Assembly (NCBI GenBank): GCA_945872825.1 | Contig: CAMCBD010000012.1 | Location: 1-47,632, forward strand | DNA from: Nitrosomonas ureae | Lineage (GTDB): Bacteria; Pseudomonadota; Gammaproteobacteria; Burkholderiales; Nitrosomonadaceae | DNA length: 47,632 bases | Direction: 5' to 3' | Shown here: positions 9,142 through 19,065 of the stretch, one piece after another | Layout of the letters: each line of letters begins with the position of its first letter | Position numbering within the stretch: the first letter of the stretch is position 1 | Notes under the pieces: model-generated | Database searches by the model: none | The model's input: only the letters and a program-made list of their open reading frames with translations | What the model was told of the DNA's origin: nothing | Program-made: the position numbers and the translations under genes

Positions 9142-10714
9142 CAGCCTCACCCATTGAACGGATCATGCTTTCGATGAATGCGATTTCGTTTCTCGTGATG
9201 CCGTACTTCGTGTAAAGCAGGTCGTCAGTCCAAGTCCTATCCCACGACTGCTGTGGTACCCATGTGTAAGTCGATCGCAGGGCGTGTTGAGTGATTTTCC
9301 TAAGCGATACGAGAAAGCGGAACAGGCGAGTCCGATAATAGCCGGCAAAACTTTGAGCTGCCCTCTCCGACTGAAAAGGCGTCACAACAAGATACGATTG
9401 AGTGCAAGCTGACGGGGGCGCGGCCACGATCTCCCTGCCAAGGATTTGGTGTGGAAAAGTCTCACCAGCTCCATAGGCTTCAGGCACCAGAACCTTCCAC
9501 TTATCAATGGCGTCTGCATTCTTGCGAATGTCTCTGCGCTTCATGAAGCCGATGGTTCGTTTTCCCTTGTTGATAAGGTGGAGGGTAATCTTCCCGCTCC
9601 CTCCTTTCTCGGCCCAGTCCTCGAAGTTCGTCGCGACACCAAACGGCGTGTCACCAGACACGAGTGCAAATATCGACGACTCCTTCTTAGAAAGAACCTT
9701 CCTAAGGATTCCAAGTGCACGCTCGTCGCGCACGAAGACATCGTACTCACCCAGTTGCCGATTGAGCTGTAGATGCTCCTCGCCTCCGGCCACGCGGGTG
9801 ACATTGCAGGTTCCGCTGTACGTGCCATCCCAGAGAAAGTAGCAAGCCCCCCCTTTAATCTGAACGCCGGGGAATGCATCACCAGAATCGGCGAAGTCCG
9901 TGAGACTGCGGAGATGACCTCCGTTAAGCATCTGCGCCCTGAATTCATCCAACCCTCTTCCACCAGCCATCCAGCGCGATGGGATGACCATACTGAGATA
10001 GCGCGGCTCAAGCCGCATCGCCTGCTCTACGAAAAGGTGATAAATAGAGGAATCGCTACTTCCACCTGCCCCGCCAGTCATCTGATACGGGGGATTCCCG
10101 ATAATCACGTCGAACTGCATATTGCCTCCAAACAACTCGGCGACCCGAGTTTTGATGTCATAGGTGTGAATAAACGCGTAGGCATGGGTTTCAAGCCCCG
10201 CCTCACGATCAAAGATTGTTTGCGGCGCGCCACAGAACCTGCACTTTGTACCCACCCACGTGTGCTCCAGCCGCTCGAACCAGATGTTGCCTGCGTCGTT
10301 AGCGAAGCCCCTGGCAATGGAGTGCTGTCCATTGGCGTGCTTCGAGCAATACACGCTGCGCCGCGCCAGCAGGCTGGTGAGATTCGTGATGCCAATGCCA
10401 AATACCTGCCTCGTCAAAATGTGATTGACGCGCTCGTTGAGGTTCGGCATTTCGTCTACGAGGCCTTTGGTCAGTCGGCTGGTGATTTCCCGCAGGAACA
10501 CGCCCGACTTGGTGCACGGATCGAGGAACTTCACCGTCTTATCCGCCCAGAGGTTCGCTCCGTTGTGGCTGGCCGCCCACGCCTCGGCAAGAGTATCCAG
10601 CATCCTGTTGGCGAACTCTGGTGGGGTGAATACCTCGTCGTTAGAAAGATTCGCAATGCAGGTCAGTACATCAGGATTGCGACCTCGCAGGGTGAAGCTC
10701 ACCTGTTCAGTCAT
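9134..10714 (-). CDS. Eco57I-like adenine-specific DNA methyltransferase
   Basis: This 526-residue protein has the gamma-class N6-adenine methylase layout. EVFTPPEFANRMLDTL lies near the N-terminus, the SAM-binding motif I FLDPCTKSGVFLREI near residue 63, and the catalytic motif IV NPPY near 208, followed by SMVIPSRWMAGG. The C-terminal half is probably the target-recognition region. A CRFCG pair between motifs I and IV may be part of a zinc site. I chose the ATG at 10714 because GAAGGGTTCCT precedes it and it overlaps the upstream stop by 8 bp; an upstream start at 10735 is weaker. It overlaps the helicase gene by 8 bp. It is the likely modification and specificity subunit. Confidence 0.85.
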   Translation of the reverse strand: MTEQVSFTLRGRNPDVLTCIANLSNDEVFTPPEFANRMLDTLAEAWAASHNGANLWADKTVKFLDPCTKSGVFLREITSRLTKGLVDEMPNLNERVNHILTRQVFGIGITNLTSLLARRSVYCSKHANGQHSIARGFANDAGNIWFERLEHTWVGTKCRFCGAPQTIFDREAGLETHAYAFIHTYDIKTRVAELFGGNMQFDVIIGNPPYQMTGGAGGSSDSSIYHLFVEQAMRLEPRYLSMVIPSRWMAGGRGLDEFRAQMLNGGHLRSLTDFADSGDAFPGVQIKGGACYFLWDGTYSGTCNVTRVAGGEEHLQLNRQLGEYDVFVRDERALGILRKVLSKKESSIFALVSGDTPFGVATNFEDWAEKGGSGKITLHLINKGKRTIGFMKRRDIRKNADAIDKWKVLVPEAYGAGETFPHQILGREIVAAPPSACTQSYLVVTPFQSERAAQSFAGYYRTRLFRFLVSLRKITQHALRSTYTWVPQQSWDRTWTDDLLYTKYGITRNEIAFIESMIRSMGEADE

Positions 10715-11366
10715 AGGAACCCTTCGGTGCGCCATTAACCAAAACTGACGCGAGTTCTTTCACGGTCATTGGCGAATAGGTCTTGGTCGGGGTGAATATC
10801 TCGTGCTTGCCGAGGTGAGCGAAGAGCGATCCTTCTTGGCTGTAGGCCGATGAATGGGTCAGTGTATCGAAGCGGAAGTCGCGGCGCTGAAACTTGCCCT
10901 TGCCCAGGTAGCCCCATTCAGCAAATGTAATCGGCTCGTTGCGGCTGGTGCACATCGTCAAGGCGTCACCATGGACTAGATTCTGCGATAACACGTAGGA
11001 AGCGGCACGGTAGATGTCATCTGACTCCTGCACGTTCAGGTAGTCGGCAAAGATTTCCAGCATGTTTTCCCTGCATTCGGTGATGTTGTCTGCCAGAAGC
11101 TCGATCCCGTAGATGCACATCAGTGCCAGCAGCGCATAGTGCTGTTTTTCGAAGTCAGATTTCCCGAACTTGCACTCGACGGCCGCGAGCTTGCGCTGCA
11201 AGACCTTGACAATAAAATTGCCGCTTCCGCAGGCCGGCTCCAGAAAGCGGGAATCAATGCGTTCCGACTCGTCCTTCACGAGGTCGAGCATGGCATCTAC
11301 CAGCCACGTAGGAGTGAATACCTCTCCATGGTCGGTAACGCGTTTTCGAGACTTAATAAGGTTCAT
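10707..11366 (-). CDS. Methylase-like protein without catalytic motif (restriction-modification partner)
   Basis: This 219-residue protein begins like an N6-adenine methylase: TDHGEVFTPTWLVDAMLDL, then motif I FLEPACGSGNFIVKVLQRKL near residue 44. It stops before any NPPY motif. The C-terminal 80 residues show no catalytic motif but again contain HEIFTPTKTYS. It could bind SAM or the methylase as a non-catalytic subunit. The next gene carries its own motif I, so the two are not simply one split enzyme. I prefer the ATG at 11366 to a TTG two codons earlier. It overlaps the next gene by 8 bp. It is the first gene of the three-gene restriction-modification set. Confidence 0.75.
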   Translation of the reverse strand: MNLIKSRKRVTDHGEVFTPTWLVDAMLDLVKDESERIDSRFLEPACGSGNFIVKVLQRKLAAVECKFGKSDFEKQHYALLALMCIYGIELLADNITECRENMLEIFADYLNVQESDDIYRAASYVLSQNLVHGDALTMCTSRNEPITFAEWGYLGKGKFQRRDFRFDTLTHSSAYSQEGSLFAHLGKHEIFTPTKTYSPMTVKELASVLVNGAPKGSYD

Positions 11367-11442
11367 GGGCAAAAGGCTTTAGGCAATAGCTTGTAGGTAA
11401 TTTGAGAGCATGCCTGACCCAGCTTCGATAAAGAAAATATAT

Positions 11443-12558
11443 TCATGCCAAATATCCATAAACGGTGACGGTGTTGTCATCTCGCGTCAGTAAATGCATC
11501 AGCTTGGGATGAATGAACAGTTTTTCGCGTCCGGCGGTCTTTTCTTCCAGTACGCCAATTTCCACCAGTTGTTTGAGGTAACGCGATGCGGCTTGCCGAC
11601 CGGCGATATTCTTTTCAACCAAGTTCTGAATCCGGCAGTAAGGCAGATCGAAAATCAAATCGACCAGTTCGCGGCTGTAGATTTTCGGTGCTGCCTGCTT
11701 CACATGGGTAATTGTCAATCCTGACAAAGTGCGGATCGCGGCAATCTTGGCGGTGGTCCAGAGCGCCGTGTCCTCAATGCCTTGTAGTAAGAAGATAATC
11801 CACGACTCCCACGCCTGGTTGTGCGTGACATCGAGCAGCAGGCGGTAATACTCGACTTTGTTCCTGATGATATAGCGGCTGAGGTAAAGAATCGGCAGCG
11901 TCAGCAAGTCTTCTTGAATCAGGAATAAGCTGTTTAGCACGCGCCCCGTGCGGCCATTGCCATCGGTGAATGGATGAATTGCCTCGAATTGATAATGCCC
12001 AACCGCCATGCGGATCAGCGGGTCGACATCGCGCGCTTCGTGCAGATAGCGTTCCCAGTTGGCTAATTTCGTGCGTAACAGATCTTCCCCGGCGGGCGGA
12101 GTATAAATCACTTCGCCGGTGTATTGATTGGCCAGTGCCGTTCCGGGTACGCGCCGCACCTGCATGTCCACGCCCTTAATGCGAGTGCATATTTGTCCCG
12201 CCGTGCAGGTGTTCAGCGGATGTTGCTTTAGTGCCTGGAACCCTTCCAGCAGTGCGCTGCTATAGCGCAGAGCTTCGCGCGTGGCTGGGTCGGCATACTC
12301 ATTTGCGCTTTGAAACTGAAACAAACGGTCTGTCGTCGTGACGATATTCTCGATTTCCGAGCTGGCTTGGGCTTCGAGCAGCGGTAGGGCATTGATCAGA
12401 ACGCCCTGGTTGGGAATGAGCTCGGCTGCTTGCTTGAGTTCTGCCAGCGCTGTACGGGCAGCGATACACTGCTTCAGTACCGTGCGTGTTTCCAGATCGG
12501 CTGCGGGAGGCAACGGCGGAAGGTCGTTGTAAGGTTGATCCGGACACCAAGCAGTCAT
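11443..12558 (-). CDS. fic: Fic-family protein AMP-transferase, class II, SoFic type
   Basis: Fic enzymes transfer AMP from ATP to hydroxyl side chains of target proteins. The catalytic motif [12 protein letters not shown] is complete near residue 192. The N-terminus carries the class II autoinhibitory motif [ST]xxxE[GN] as SSEIEN (66-71), so the enzyme should be self-restrained. The C-terminal part ([18 protein letters not shown]...[17 protein letters not shown]) is a winged helix. The whole 371-residue protein is very similar in layout to Shewanella SoFic. It sits about 76 bp upstream of the restriction-modification operon in the same direction. Repeated GCGACA motifs precede it and may be an autoregulatory operator. 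Confidence 0.9.
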   Translation of the reverse strand: MTAWCPDQPYNDLPPLPPAADLETRTVLKQCIAARTALAELKQAAELIPNQGVLINALPLLEAQASSEIENIVTTTDRLFQFQSANEYADPATREALRYSSALLEGFQALKQHPLNTCTAGQICTRIKGVDMQVRRVPGTALANQYTGEVIYTPPAGEDLLRTKLANWERYLHEARDVDPLIRMAVGHYQFEAIHPFTDGNGRTGRVLNSLFLIQEDLLTLPILYLSRYIIRNKVEYYRLLLDVTHNQAWESWIIFLLQGIEDTALWTTAKIAAIRTLSGLTITHVKQAAPKIYSRELVDLIFDLPYCRIQNLVEKNIAGRQAASRYLKQLVEIGVLEEKTAGREKLFIHPKLMHLLTRDDNTVTVYGYLA

Positions 12559-12573
12559 GGTTTAATTTTTACA

Positions 12574-12655
12574 TTTTTGCGACACGTCGTCAGTTTATGT
12601 CGTTCGCAGCGACAGGTCAATCAAATAGGTCGCAAATTTCAAGTTTTTGCGACAT
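12574..12655. promoter_or_regulatory. Repeated TTTTTGCGACA / GTCGCAAA sites upstream of fic
   Basis: TTTTTGCGACA occurs at about 12575 and again at about 12644. GTCGCAAA at 12629 faces the second copy across a short loop, giving GTCGCAAA...TTTTGCGAC. A further GTCG...CGAC pair lies at 12599-12614. The sites fill the 102-bp gap before the fic start, so an operator array is likely. The bound protein could be the winged helix of Fic itself; that is inference. Confidence 0.5.
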
Positions 12656-12660
12656 ATGGA

Positions 12661-13752
12661 TCAGACATTAAACCGGAAATGCATCACATCGCCATCTTTA
12701 ACGATGTATTCCTTACCTTCGAGGCGCATTTTGCCGGCTTCTTTGGCGCCTTGTTCGCCGTTGTAGGCGATGAAATCGTCGTAGCTGATGACTTCGGCGC
12801 GGATAAAGCCTTTTTCAAAATCCGTATGAATGACTGCGGCTGCCTGCGGGGCGGTGTCGCCTTTGTGGATGGTCCAGGCGCGGACTTCTTTGACACCGGC
12901 GGTGAAGTAGGTTTGCAGTCCGAGCAGTTCATAACCCGCGCGCACCAGACGGTTGAGGCCAGGTTCTTCCAGATTCAGGTCAGCTAAAAAGATCTTTTTA
13001 TCTTCGTCAGGCAGTTCTGCGATTTCTGCTTCCAGCGCTGCGCATATGGCGACTACGGGAGCGCCTTCTCGTGCGGCGTATTCTTCGACACGGGTTAGTA
13101 GGGGATTATTCTCAAAGCCGTGATCATCGACATTGGCCACGTAAATGGCCGGTTTTGCGGTTAATAAACAAAGTGGCTGCAATAAGAGTTTTTGCTCTTT
13201 ATCCAAGTCCATTGTCCTGGCGGGTTTGCCTTGATCAAGATGTGCCTGCACCGCTTCCAGTAAAGCGCAGAGTTTAATGGCGTCTTTATTACCGGATTTA
13301 GCCACTTTGGATTCGCGCTGAATGGCTTTTTCTACGGTGGCAAGATCAGCCAGAGCCAGTTCGGTTTGGATAACTTCGATATCCGATATCGGATCCACCT
13401 TGCCAGCGACGTGTATGACATTGTCGTCGGCGAAACAGCGCACCATATTGACGATGCCATCCGTTTCACGAATATTGGCCAGAAATTTGTTACCCAGACC
13501 TTCGCCTTTAGACGCGCCGGCAACTAATCCGGCGATATCCACAAATTCGACGATCGCTGATTGTATTTTCTGCGGTTTGACGATTTCACTGAGTTTTTGC
13601 AAGCGCGGATCTGGGACTTCGACGATGCCAATATTGGGATCTATCGTACAGAAAGGATAATTTTCCGCAGCAATCCCCGCTTTGGTCAATGCATTAAACA
13701 AGGTGGATTTGCCGACATTGGGAAGACCCACGATTCCGCATTTAAGACTCAT
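12661..13752 (-). CDS. ychF: Ribosome-associated ATPase YchF (OLA1 family)
   Basis: YchF is an Obg-related P-loop protein that hydrolyses ATP, binds 70S ribosomes and is linked to oxidative stress. It shows the G1 loop GLPNVGKST (residues 8-16), [10 protein letters not shown], the G3-like [20 protein letters not shown], and the C-terminal TGS-type domain with [20 protein letters not shown]. The 363 residues match the family. It is the last gene of the conserved prs-rplY-pth-ychF series and lies 48 bp from pth. The accessory island begins beyond its stop. Confidence 0.95.
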   Translation of the reverse strand: MSLKCGIVGLPNVGKSTLFNALTKAGIAAENYPFCTIDPNIGIVEVPDPRLQKLSEIVKPQKIQSAIVEFVDIAGLVAGASKGEGLGNKFLANIRETDGIVNMVRCFADDNVIHVAGKVDPISDIEVIQTELALADLATVEKAIQRESKVAKSGNKDAIKLCALLEAVQAHLDQGKPARTMDLDKEQKLLLQPLCLLTAKPAIYVANVDDHGFENNPLLTRVEEYAAREGAPVVAICAALEAEIAELPDEDKKIFLADLNLEEPGLNRLVRAGYELLGLQTYFTAGVKEVRAWTIHKGDTAPQAAAVIHTDFEKGFIRAEVISYDDFIAYNGEQGAKEAGKMRLEGKEYIVKDGDVMHFRFNV

Positions 13753-13800
13753 GACCGGATTCTCATTAAAATAGATTAAATAACGATTGTATGAATGTTC

Positions 13801-14370
13801 TTATACTTTGGTGTGTAATTTCAACATGGCCGCTTCACAAGCGCCTTGTGCAATGAGTGGCCATACTTCCAGACTCCTGACTATGGCTTCATCAATTAAT
13901 TGTGCTTCTTCCTTTCTCGGCGGGTGTAATACGTAATCAACCACGGCATTACGATCACCCGGATGACCTATGCCGATTCGTAATCGCCAGAAATCCTGAG
14001 TACCCAATCTTGCCGCAATATCTTTGAGGCCGTTATGACCACCCAAACCGCCGCCTTTCTTCAATTTGACAGTACCTGGCGGGAGATCCAATTCATCATG
14101 GATGACGATAATTTCGTCAGTTTGAATTTTATAGAACTGACACAAGGCAGTGACCGATTGTCCGCTTCTGTTCATATAGGTTTGCGGTTCCAGCAGCCAC
14201 AAATCCAGCTCTTTCTGGCGGACTTGTGCGCACAATCCATGAAACCGGGCTTCCGATCTTAGCGATACTTGCAGCATTTGGGCTAATCGATCTACCCATT
14301 CAAAACCGGCGTTATGCCGTGTACCCGCATATTCTCTGCCTGGATTGCCCAATCCAACGATAAGCTTCAT
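13801..14370 (-). CDS. pth: Peptidyl-tRNA hydrolase
   Basis: Pth releases tRNA from peptidyl-tRNA that drops off ribosomes. The 189-residue protein has the family signature [18 protein letters not shown] with the catalytic His (H20), then the QTYMNRSG segment with the conserved Asn, and [10 protein letters not shown] with the conserved Asp and [15 protein letters not shown]. It lies 139 bp after rplY, behind a possible terminator or attenuator, and just upstream of ychF. Length and all key residues are normal. Confidence 0.95.
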   Translation of the reverse strand: MKLIVGLGNPGREYAGTRHNAGFEWVDRLAQMLQVSLRSEARFHGLCAQVRQKELDLWLLEPQTYMNRSGQSVTALCQFYKIQTDEIIVIHDELDLPPGTVKLKKGGGLGGHNGLKDIAARLGTQDFWRLRIGIGHPGDRNAVVDYVLHPPRKEEAQLIDEAIVRSLEVWPLIAQGACEAAMLKLHTKV

Positions 14371-14433
14371 GTCAGGATGTAAAGCTTCAACGAAAATCGA
14401 TCAAGTTGCCAGTGAGATAGGTTCAGAAAAACA

Positions 14434-14468
14434 AAATCTGCCGGCATGTGTTTTATCCCAGCAGATTT
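14434..14468 (-). terminator. Possible rho-independent terminator between rplY and pth
   Basis: On the minus strand AAATCTGC pairs with GCAGATTT around a 19-nt loop, followed by TTGTTTTTC. A second hairpin, AGATCAG/CTGATCT at 14480-14507, lies just after the rplY stop. Both are moderate in strength, so read-through to pth is likely. Confidence 0.45.
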
Positions 14469-14509
14469 GTCAGATTTCTAGATCAGTTAAATATTTTTTG
14501 CTGATCTAA

Positions 14510-15130
14510 CTATTTTTTCTCTGCGCCTGCTTCTTCACCGGCAGCTTCATCGGAGAGCACGGAGCGCGGAATCACAATTGTTGCAACCGGTGAATTATCG
14601 CCTCTGGTCAATGCAACAATTTCAACTCCGTTGGGCAGTACCAAATCACTTAAGTGAAGTGTGTGTCCTGCAGTCAGTTCAACCAAATCCACCGAAATGA
14701 ATTCCGGCAGGGCATCTGGCAAACAACTGATATCTACTTCGGTAAGGATGTGCGTAACAATACCGCCGGAGGTTTTTACACCGGGTGCATTTTCTGCATT
14801 GATAAAGTGTAATGGAACTTTCATGTGTATTTTTTTGTTTTTGTCGACACGCTGAAAATCCACATGCAACACTTGATGCTTGAAAGGGTGCATTTGAATA
14901 TCGCGTAACAGTACTTGTTCTTTTTTCCCTGCGACACTTAATGACAAGATCGATGCATGGAAAGCTTCCAGTTTAAGCTTGTGAAACAGATCGTTGTGAT
15001 CCATTTCAATAGACTGCGGTTCTTGTTCGCCACCATAGATGATTGCTGGTACTTTACCAGAACCACGCAGGCGGCGGCTCGCACCCTTTCCCTGCAACGT
15101 GCGCGTATCGGCACTGATTTCTATTTTCAT
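14510..15130 (-). CDS. rplY: 50S ribosomal protein L25 (Ctc form)
   Basis: L25 binds 5S rRNA in the large subunit. This is the long two-domain CTC form of 206 residues. The N-terminal L25 domain carries [16 protein letters not shown] and [18 protein letters not shown]. The C-terminal TL5-type domain follows ([15 protein letters not shown]...[21 protein letters not shown]) and ends in an acidic/alanine tail. It follows prs by 65 bp, the usual betaproteobacterial order. Nothing is abnormal. Confidence 0.95.
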   Translation of the reverse strand: MKIEISADTRTLQGKGASRRLRGSGKVPAIIYGGEQEPQSIEMDHNDLFHKLKLEAFHASILSLSVAGKKEQVLLRDIQMHPFKHQVLHVDFQRVDKNKKIHMKVPLHFINAENAPGVKTSGGIVTHILTEVDISCLPDALPEFISVDLVELTAGHTLHLSDLVLPNGVEIVALTRGDNSPVATIVIPRSVLSDEAAGEEAGAEKK

Positions 15131-15195
15131 CTTTACTACTCCATAATTATGATTTGTTCGCGACCAAACAAACCGGTTAAAAAAACGGAATCAAC

Positions 15196-16146
15196 TTATT
15201 CCATAAATAATGAGCTTAATGAACTCTCATTACTGATGCGTAACATGGTTTCTGCCAGCAGATTGGCGATGCTTAACTGGCAAATACGATCACAAGCCAC
15301 GGCATCTTCACGTAATGGTATCGTGTCAGTGACCACCAATTTGTCCAGATCTGAGTTCTGGATGCGTTCTACTGCGTTGCCTGATAATACCGCGTGCGTA
15401 GAATACGCAATCACTGATTTCGCGCCATGCTGTTTTAATGCTTTTGCAGCTTCACACAGCGTATTGGCCGTATCTACCATGTCATCAATGATCACACAGG
15501 TGCGGTCTTTTACTTCACCGATGATGTTCATGACTTTTGCTTCATTGGGTTTTGGACGCCGCTTGTCAATGATTGCCAGATCACATTCCAGCCGCTTGGC
15601 GAGATGCCGGGCACGGACTACACCGCCGACATCAGGCGACACCACCACTAGATTTTGATAATTATGCTTCCAGATATCTCCCAGCAAAATGGGCATGCCG
15701 TAAATATTGTCGACAGGAATATCAAAGAATCCCTGAATCTGATCTGCATGCAAATCCATGGTGAGCAATCGATCAATACCAACAGTGGTTAACATATTGG
15801 CCACTACTTTGGCTGTGATCGGTACACGAACAGAGCGGGGTCTTCTATCTTGACGTGCATATCCAAAATATGGGATTGCAGCAGTAATTCGACCGGCAGA
15901 AGCACGTTTCAGGGCATCTACCATGACCAGTATTTCCATAAGACTATCATTGGTCGGTGCGCAGGTGGACTGCAGTACAAAAACATCCTTTCCGCGCACA
16001 TTCTCAAGGATTTCCACCATGATCTCACCGTCACTGAAGCGTCCAACAGTGGCACGCCCCAGATGGATATTAAGATGCTTGACAGCATCCTGCGCCAATT
16101 GGGGATTGGCCGTGCCGGTAAAAACCATCAGACTGTCATAAGACAT
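15196..16146 (-). CDS. prs: Ribose-phosphate pyrophosphokinase
   Basis: Prs makes PRPP from ribose 5-phosphate and ATP, feeding nucleotide, histidine and tryptophan synthesis. Seen: [32 protein letters not shown] flexible loop ([18 protein letters not shown]), the metal-binding [17 protein letters not shown], the [11 protein letters not shown] loop and the PRPP loop [13 protein letters not shown]. The 316 residues equal the normal length. It lies about 110 bp downstream of tRNA-Gln and leads into rplY. The tRNA and prs may share a transcript. Confidence 0.95.
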   Translation of the reverse strand: MSYDSLMVFTGTANPQLAQDAVKHLNIHLGRATVGRFSDGEIMVEILENVRGKDVFVLQSTCAPTNDSLMEILVMVDALKRASAGRITAAIPYFGYARQDRRPRSVRVPITAKVVANMLTTVGIDRLLTMDLHADQIQGFFDIPVDNIYGMPILLGDIWKHNYQNLVVVSPDVGGVVRARHLAKRLECDLAIIDKRRPKPNEAKVMNIIGEVKDRTCVIIDDMVDTANTLCEAAKALKQHGAKSVIAYSTHAVLSGNAVERIQNSDLDKLVVTDTIPLREDAVACDRICQLSIANLLAETMLRISNESSLSSLFME

Positions 16147-16258
16147 GTTATTTCTCTGAGATAAGCAGTTTGGAAAAAGGAGCGCTCGTCTTTCTTGTTA
16201 AAATGAGTTGTTTTTGACGATCCGGAGTTTGATGCAAGCTTGTTTCTGAAAAATAAAC

Positions 16259-16333
16259 TGGCTGGGGAGGTAGGGATCGAACCTACGAATGCCGGAATCA
16301 AAATCCGGTGCCTTACCACTTGGCGACTCCCCA
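16259..16333 (-). tRNA. tRNA-Gln (anticodon TTG)
   Basis: On the minus strand the sequence starts TGGGGAGTCGCCAAGTGG and ends CTCCCCA-GCCA, giving a perfect 7-bp acceptor stem. The anticodon arm reads CCGGATTTTGATTCCGG with anticodon TTG, and the T arm contains GGTTCGATCC. CCA is encoded. It sits between ispE and prs, its usual place in betaproteobacteria. Confidence 0.97.
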
Positions 16334-16339
16334 AAATCT

Positions 16340-17179
16340 TTATTTCACTGACTTGTGCATGGGATGACAATCTAATCCTTTCGCCACGAAGCCTTTCATA
16401 TCATCAGGAATTTGTGCAAAAGCGGTCTGAGCTGCCAGCTCTGTCGCAAATTCAGCAAATACACAAGCACCTGAACCACTCATTGCCGCTATTGTAGTAT
16501 TTTCTAGCCGCTTTAGCCACTCCAAACATCTTGCCACTTCAGGATATGTCCGGCAAACTACTAATTCCAAATCATTATGACCTTGCCAGACAGAAAAGGG
16601 CGGTATTTTGATGGGTATCGTGTTGCGTGTCAATTCCTTACTTGCAAAAACCTCTGCAGTCGAGACTTGGACCGGTGGTATAAGAACTAAATACCACGCG
16701 GGCGGTAGTTCAATGGGTGCCAGTTTCTCACCGATTCCCTCTGCAAAGGCATTTTGTCCAAAAATGAATACAGGTACATCGGCACCTAACTGAAGCCCTA
16801 ATTCAAGCAATTGCTCCCGGCTTAAATTGAGTTCCCACAACTGATTCAGTGCTAACAAAGTGGTTGCTGCATCAGAACTCCCACCTCCCAAACCTCCCCC
16901 CATTGGAATCTGCTTCTGCAGAAAAATATCGACACCTTGTGCAGTTCCCGTTTTCTGCTTCAGCAATTGAGCGGCGCGAACACACAAATCCTTATCTTCT
17001 GCAACACCGGAAATGGGATTATGCAATTTGATCATGCCATCCGCGCGCAAACTAAAACTTAATTGATCTGAGAAATCTATAAACCGGAAAACTGTTTGCA
17101 ATAAATGATAGCCATCCTGCCTGCGGCCAGTGACATGTAAAAAAAGATTCAGCTTGGCTGGGGCAGGGAATATGAGCAT
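16340..17179 (-). CDS. ispE: 4-diphosphocytidyl-2-C-methyl-D-erythritol kinase
   Basis: IspE phosphorylates CDP-methylerythritol with ATP in the non-mevalonate isoprenoid pathway. It is a GHMP kinase of 279 residues with PAPAKLNLFLHVTGRRQDGYH at the N-terminus (catalytic Lys in AKLNL), the ATP loop PMGGGLGGGSSDAATTLL near residue 95, and the C-terminal MSGSGACVF motif. It ends only 6 bp before tRNA-Gln and follows lolB by 47 bp, a conserved arrangement. Confidence 0.95.
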   Translation of the reverse strand: MLIFPAPAKLNLFLHVTGRRQDGYHLLQTVFRFIDFSDQLSFSLRADGMIKLHNPISGVAEDKDLCVRAAQLLKQKTGTAQGVDIFLQKQIPMGGGLGGGSSDAATTLLALNQLWELNLSREQLLELGLQLGADVPVFIFGQNAFAEGIGEKLAPIELPPAWYLVLIPPVQVSTAEVFASKELTRNTIPIKIPPFSVWQGHNDLELVVCRTYPEVARCLEWLKRLENTTIAAMSGSGACVFAEFATELAAQTAFAQIPDDMKGFVAKGLDCHPMHKSVK

Positions 17180-17226
17180 GAATAAAATTAAGAATTAGAC
17201 GGTTATGGCTTTAGTGTAAGAATAAT

Positions 17227-17868
17227 TTATTCGACTTTCCAGTCATCGACTACCAGTTTGATTCTCAAGTTTTGATAGACTAAATTCAATACCTTGGGAA
17301 GCGGTATTGAATTTATCTGCACGGGAGTGAAGCTACTATAGTGAATGTGCCAGCCATCTTGCCAGATAGCTACAATCCGGTTTTTGTTATCCAGATCCTT
17401 TTCCGCTGCGGTAACTGGCGAATGTGTGCCTTGTATCCAGTATTGCAACCCATCGATCGGCATACGCCAACCCAGAATTTCTTGCGTCAGACTCTCTACA
17501 TCCGTTGCATAAAAAGCTTCAAGCTTTGAGGTAATCAAACGCACACCCTCGTCATCTTTTGTAATTTCGGCAACTGCCTGACCCAGCGGGGTAAATAATA
17601 GAATTTCATCACCTGTTGCCAGATGCTGCCAGCGAAAACTGCCGGAGAAACTTTGCTTCTCATCTTGGATGGATATCCTGCCGAGGATATTAAAATCAGC
17701 GGCTGAACCATTCTGAGTATTTGCAGCAGGCTCAGTAACAATGGTTGTGACAACCGCATCAGATTTGGTCTGACTGGGCAGAGTCGCACAACCTGCAAAA
17801 AGCGCGAAAATACAGCTTATCAAAATCCCCGGAATAACGTTCCGCGGATTAATTTTGAACCCATTCAC
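17227..17868 (-). CDS. lolB: Outer-membrane lipoprotein receptor LolB
   Basis: LolB accepts lipoproteins from periplasmic LolA and inserts them in the outer membrane. A signal peptide ends in the lipobox FAGC, then a LolB fold with FNILGRISIQDEKQSFSGSFRWQH, LFTPLGQAVAEI and GWRMPIDGLQYWIQG. I chose the GTG at 17868 (MNGFKINPRNVIPG), about 25 residues before the lipid-bearing Cys. The frame stays open to a TTG at 17931, which would give an unusually long signal region. It precedes ispE as in many proteobacteria. Confidence 0.9.
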   Translation of the reverse strand: MNGFKINPRNVIPGILISCIFALFAGCATLPSQTKSDAVVTTIVTEPAANTQNGSAADFNILGRISIQDEKQSFSGSFRWQHLATGDEILLFTPLGQAVAEITKDDEGVRLITSKLEAFYATDVESLTQEILGWRMPIDGLQYWIQGTHSPVTAAEKDLDNKNRIVAIWQDGWHIHYSSFTPVQINSIPLPKVLNLVYQNLRIKLVVDDWKVE

Positions 17869-17953
17869 CGGTAATTTAAAATCTTTCAATTCAATGTTAA
17901 AACTAGCTGATATCAATTCATAAATTACCAATGTGCAGGGGATAAGCCTCAGT

Positions 17954-18232
17954 TTAATTATTTATGGTCTTATTGGTTTGTTGATAATCAGGCAGTACGA
18001 TATTGAGTTCCAGTGTTTCCTGATTCTCATCTTGCTCAAAATTAACTGATATCGCGTCCTGATCCACATTTACATATTTGCGGATGACCTCGAGTAGCTC
18101 TTTTTGTAATTGCGGCAAATAGGAAGGTTGATTGCGATAGCTGCGTTCGTGCGCAACAAGAATTTGTAATCTCTCTTTGGCGACCGATGCAGTTTTAGGT
18201 TTAGATGATCTAAAATAATCCAGTAAGCTCAT
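17954..18232 (-). CDS. minE: Cell division topological specificity factor MinE
   Basis: MinE stimulates the MinD ATPase and makes MinCD oscillate away from midcell. The 92-residue protein has the N-terminal membrane/MinD-binding part ([24 protein letters not shown]) and the C-terminal dimerisation domain ([25 protein letters not shown]). It overlaps minD by 4 bp (ATGA). It lies about 85 bp from lolB. Confidence 0.95.
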   Translation of the reverse strand: MSLLDYFRSSKPKTASVAKERLQILVAHERSYRNQPSYLPQLQKELLEVIRKYVNVDQDAISVNFEQDENQETLELNIVLPDYQQTNKTINN

Positions 18233-19041
18233 TTTCTTCCTCCGAAAAGCCTCCTGAGAAATCCGTGTTTAGCATCAATAAATCGATGTGGGCGTTTCTC
18301 TCCTAAGTATCGCGCTACCACATCGGCATAAGCTTGACCTGCTTCACTCTTTTCATCGAGAATTACCGGAATGCCTGCATTAGATGCGGACAAGACTGAT
18401 TTTGACTCAGGAATAATACCCAATAATTCCAGGGATAAAATTTCTTGTACGTCTTCAAGACTCAGCATTTCGCCTGATTTTACTCTGTCCGCATCATACC
18501 GGGTAAGTAACAAATATTCTTTGATGGGATCTTCATTGCGTTCTGCTCGCCGTGATTTACTGGATAAAATACCCAACATACGATCGGAATCTCTAACTGA
18601 AGAAACTTCCGGATTAGTAACAACAAAGGCATCATCCGCAAAATAAAGCGCCAAGTTTGCACCTTTTTCAATCCCCGCAGGAGAATCGCAAACAATATAG
18701 GCAAAATCTTTGGATAATTCGTCTAATACCCGGCCAACACCTTCTTCTGTCAACGCATCTTTATCGCGCGTTTGAGAAGCAGGAAGAATATAAAGTAAAT
18801 TGCAGTTCTTATCACGAATGAGTGCTTGATTGAGACTGGCTTCGCCATTGATAACGTTGATGAAATCATAGACAACTCGCCGCTCACAACCTAAAATCAA
18901 ATCCAGATTCCGTAAACCCACATCAAAATCAATAACGGCCGTCTTGTGACCGGCTTTTGCCAGCCCCATGGCAATCGCTGCGCTTGTTGTTGTTTTACCA
19001 ACGCCACCTTTGCCTGATGTCACAACTATAATTCTTGCCAA
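18229..19041 (-). CDS. minD: Septum site-determining ATPase MinD
   Basis: MinD is a ParA/deviant Walker A ATPase that binds the inner membrane and recruits MinC. Seen: [20 protein letters not shown] (deviant Walker A with the signature Lys), [26 protein letters not shown] and the C-terminal amphipathic membrane anchor [10 protein letters not shown]. The 270 residues match the family. It sits 24 bp after minC and overlaps minE. Some nearby proteobacteria have minCDE elsewhere, so its placement before lolB is of interest. Confidence 0.96.
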   Translation of the reverse strand: MARIIVVTSGKGGVGKTTTSAAIAMGLAKAGHKTAVIDFDVGLRNLDLILGCERRVVYDFINVINGEASLNQALIRDKNCNLLYILPASQTRDKDALTEEGVGRVLDELSKDFAYIVCDSPAGIEKGANLALYFADDAFVVTNPEVSSVRDSDRMLGILSSKSRRAERNEDPIKEYLLLTRYDADRVKSGEMLSLEDVQEILSLELLGIIPESKSVLSASNAGIPVILDEKSEAGQAYADVVARYLGEKRPHRFIDAKHGFLRRLFGGRK

Positions 19042-19065
19042 TTGAGCCTCCTTTGCTATTTGGTC

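Noticed and set aside
9773-10738. 321-codon open frame on the plus strand
   Set aside because: It is antisense to the methylase gene, which has clear motifs; the G+C-rich codon pattern produces a long shadow frame.
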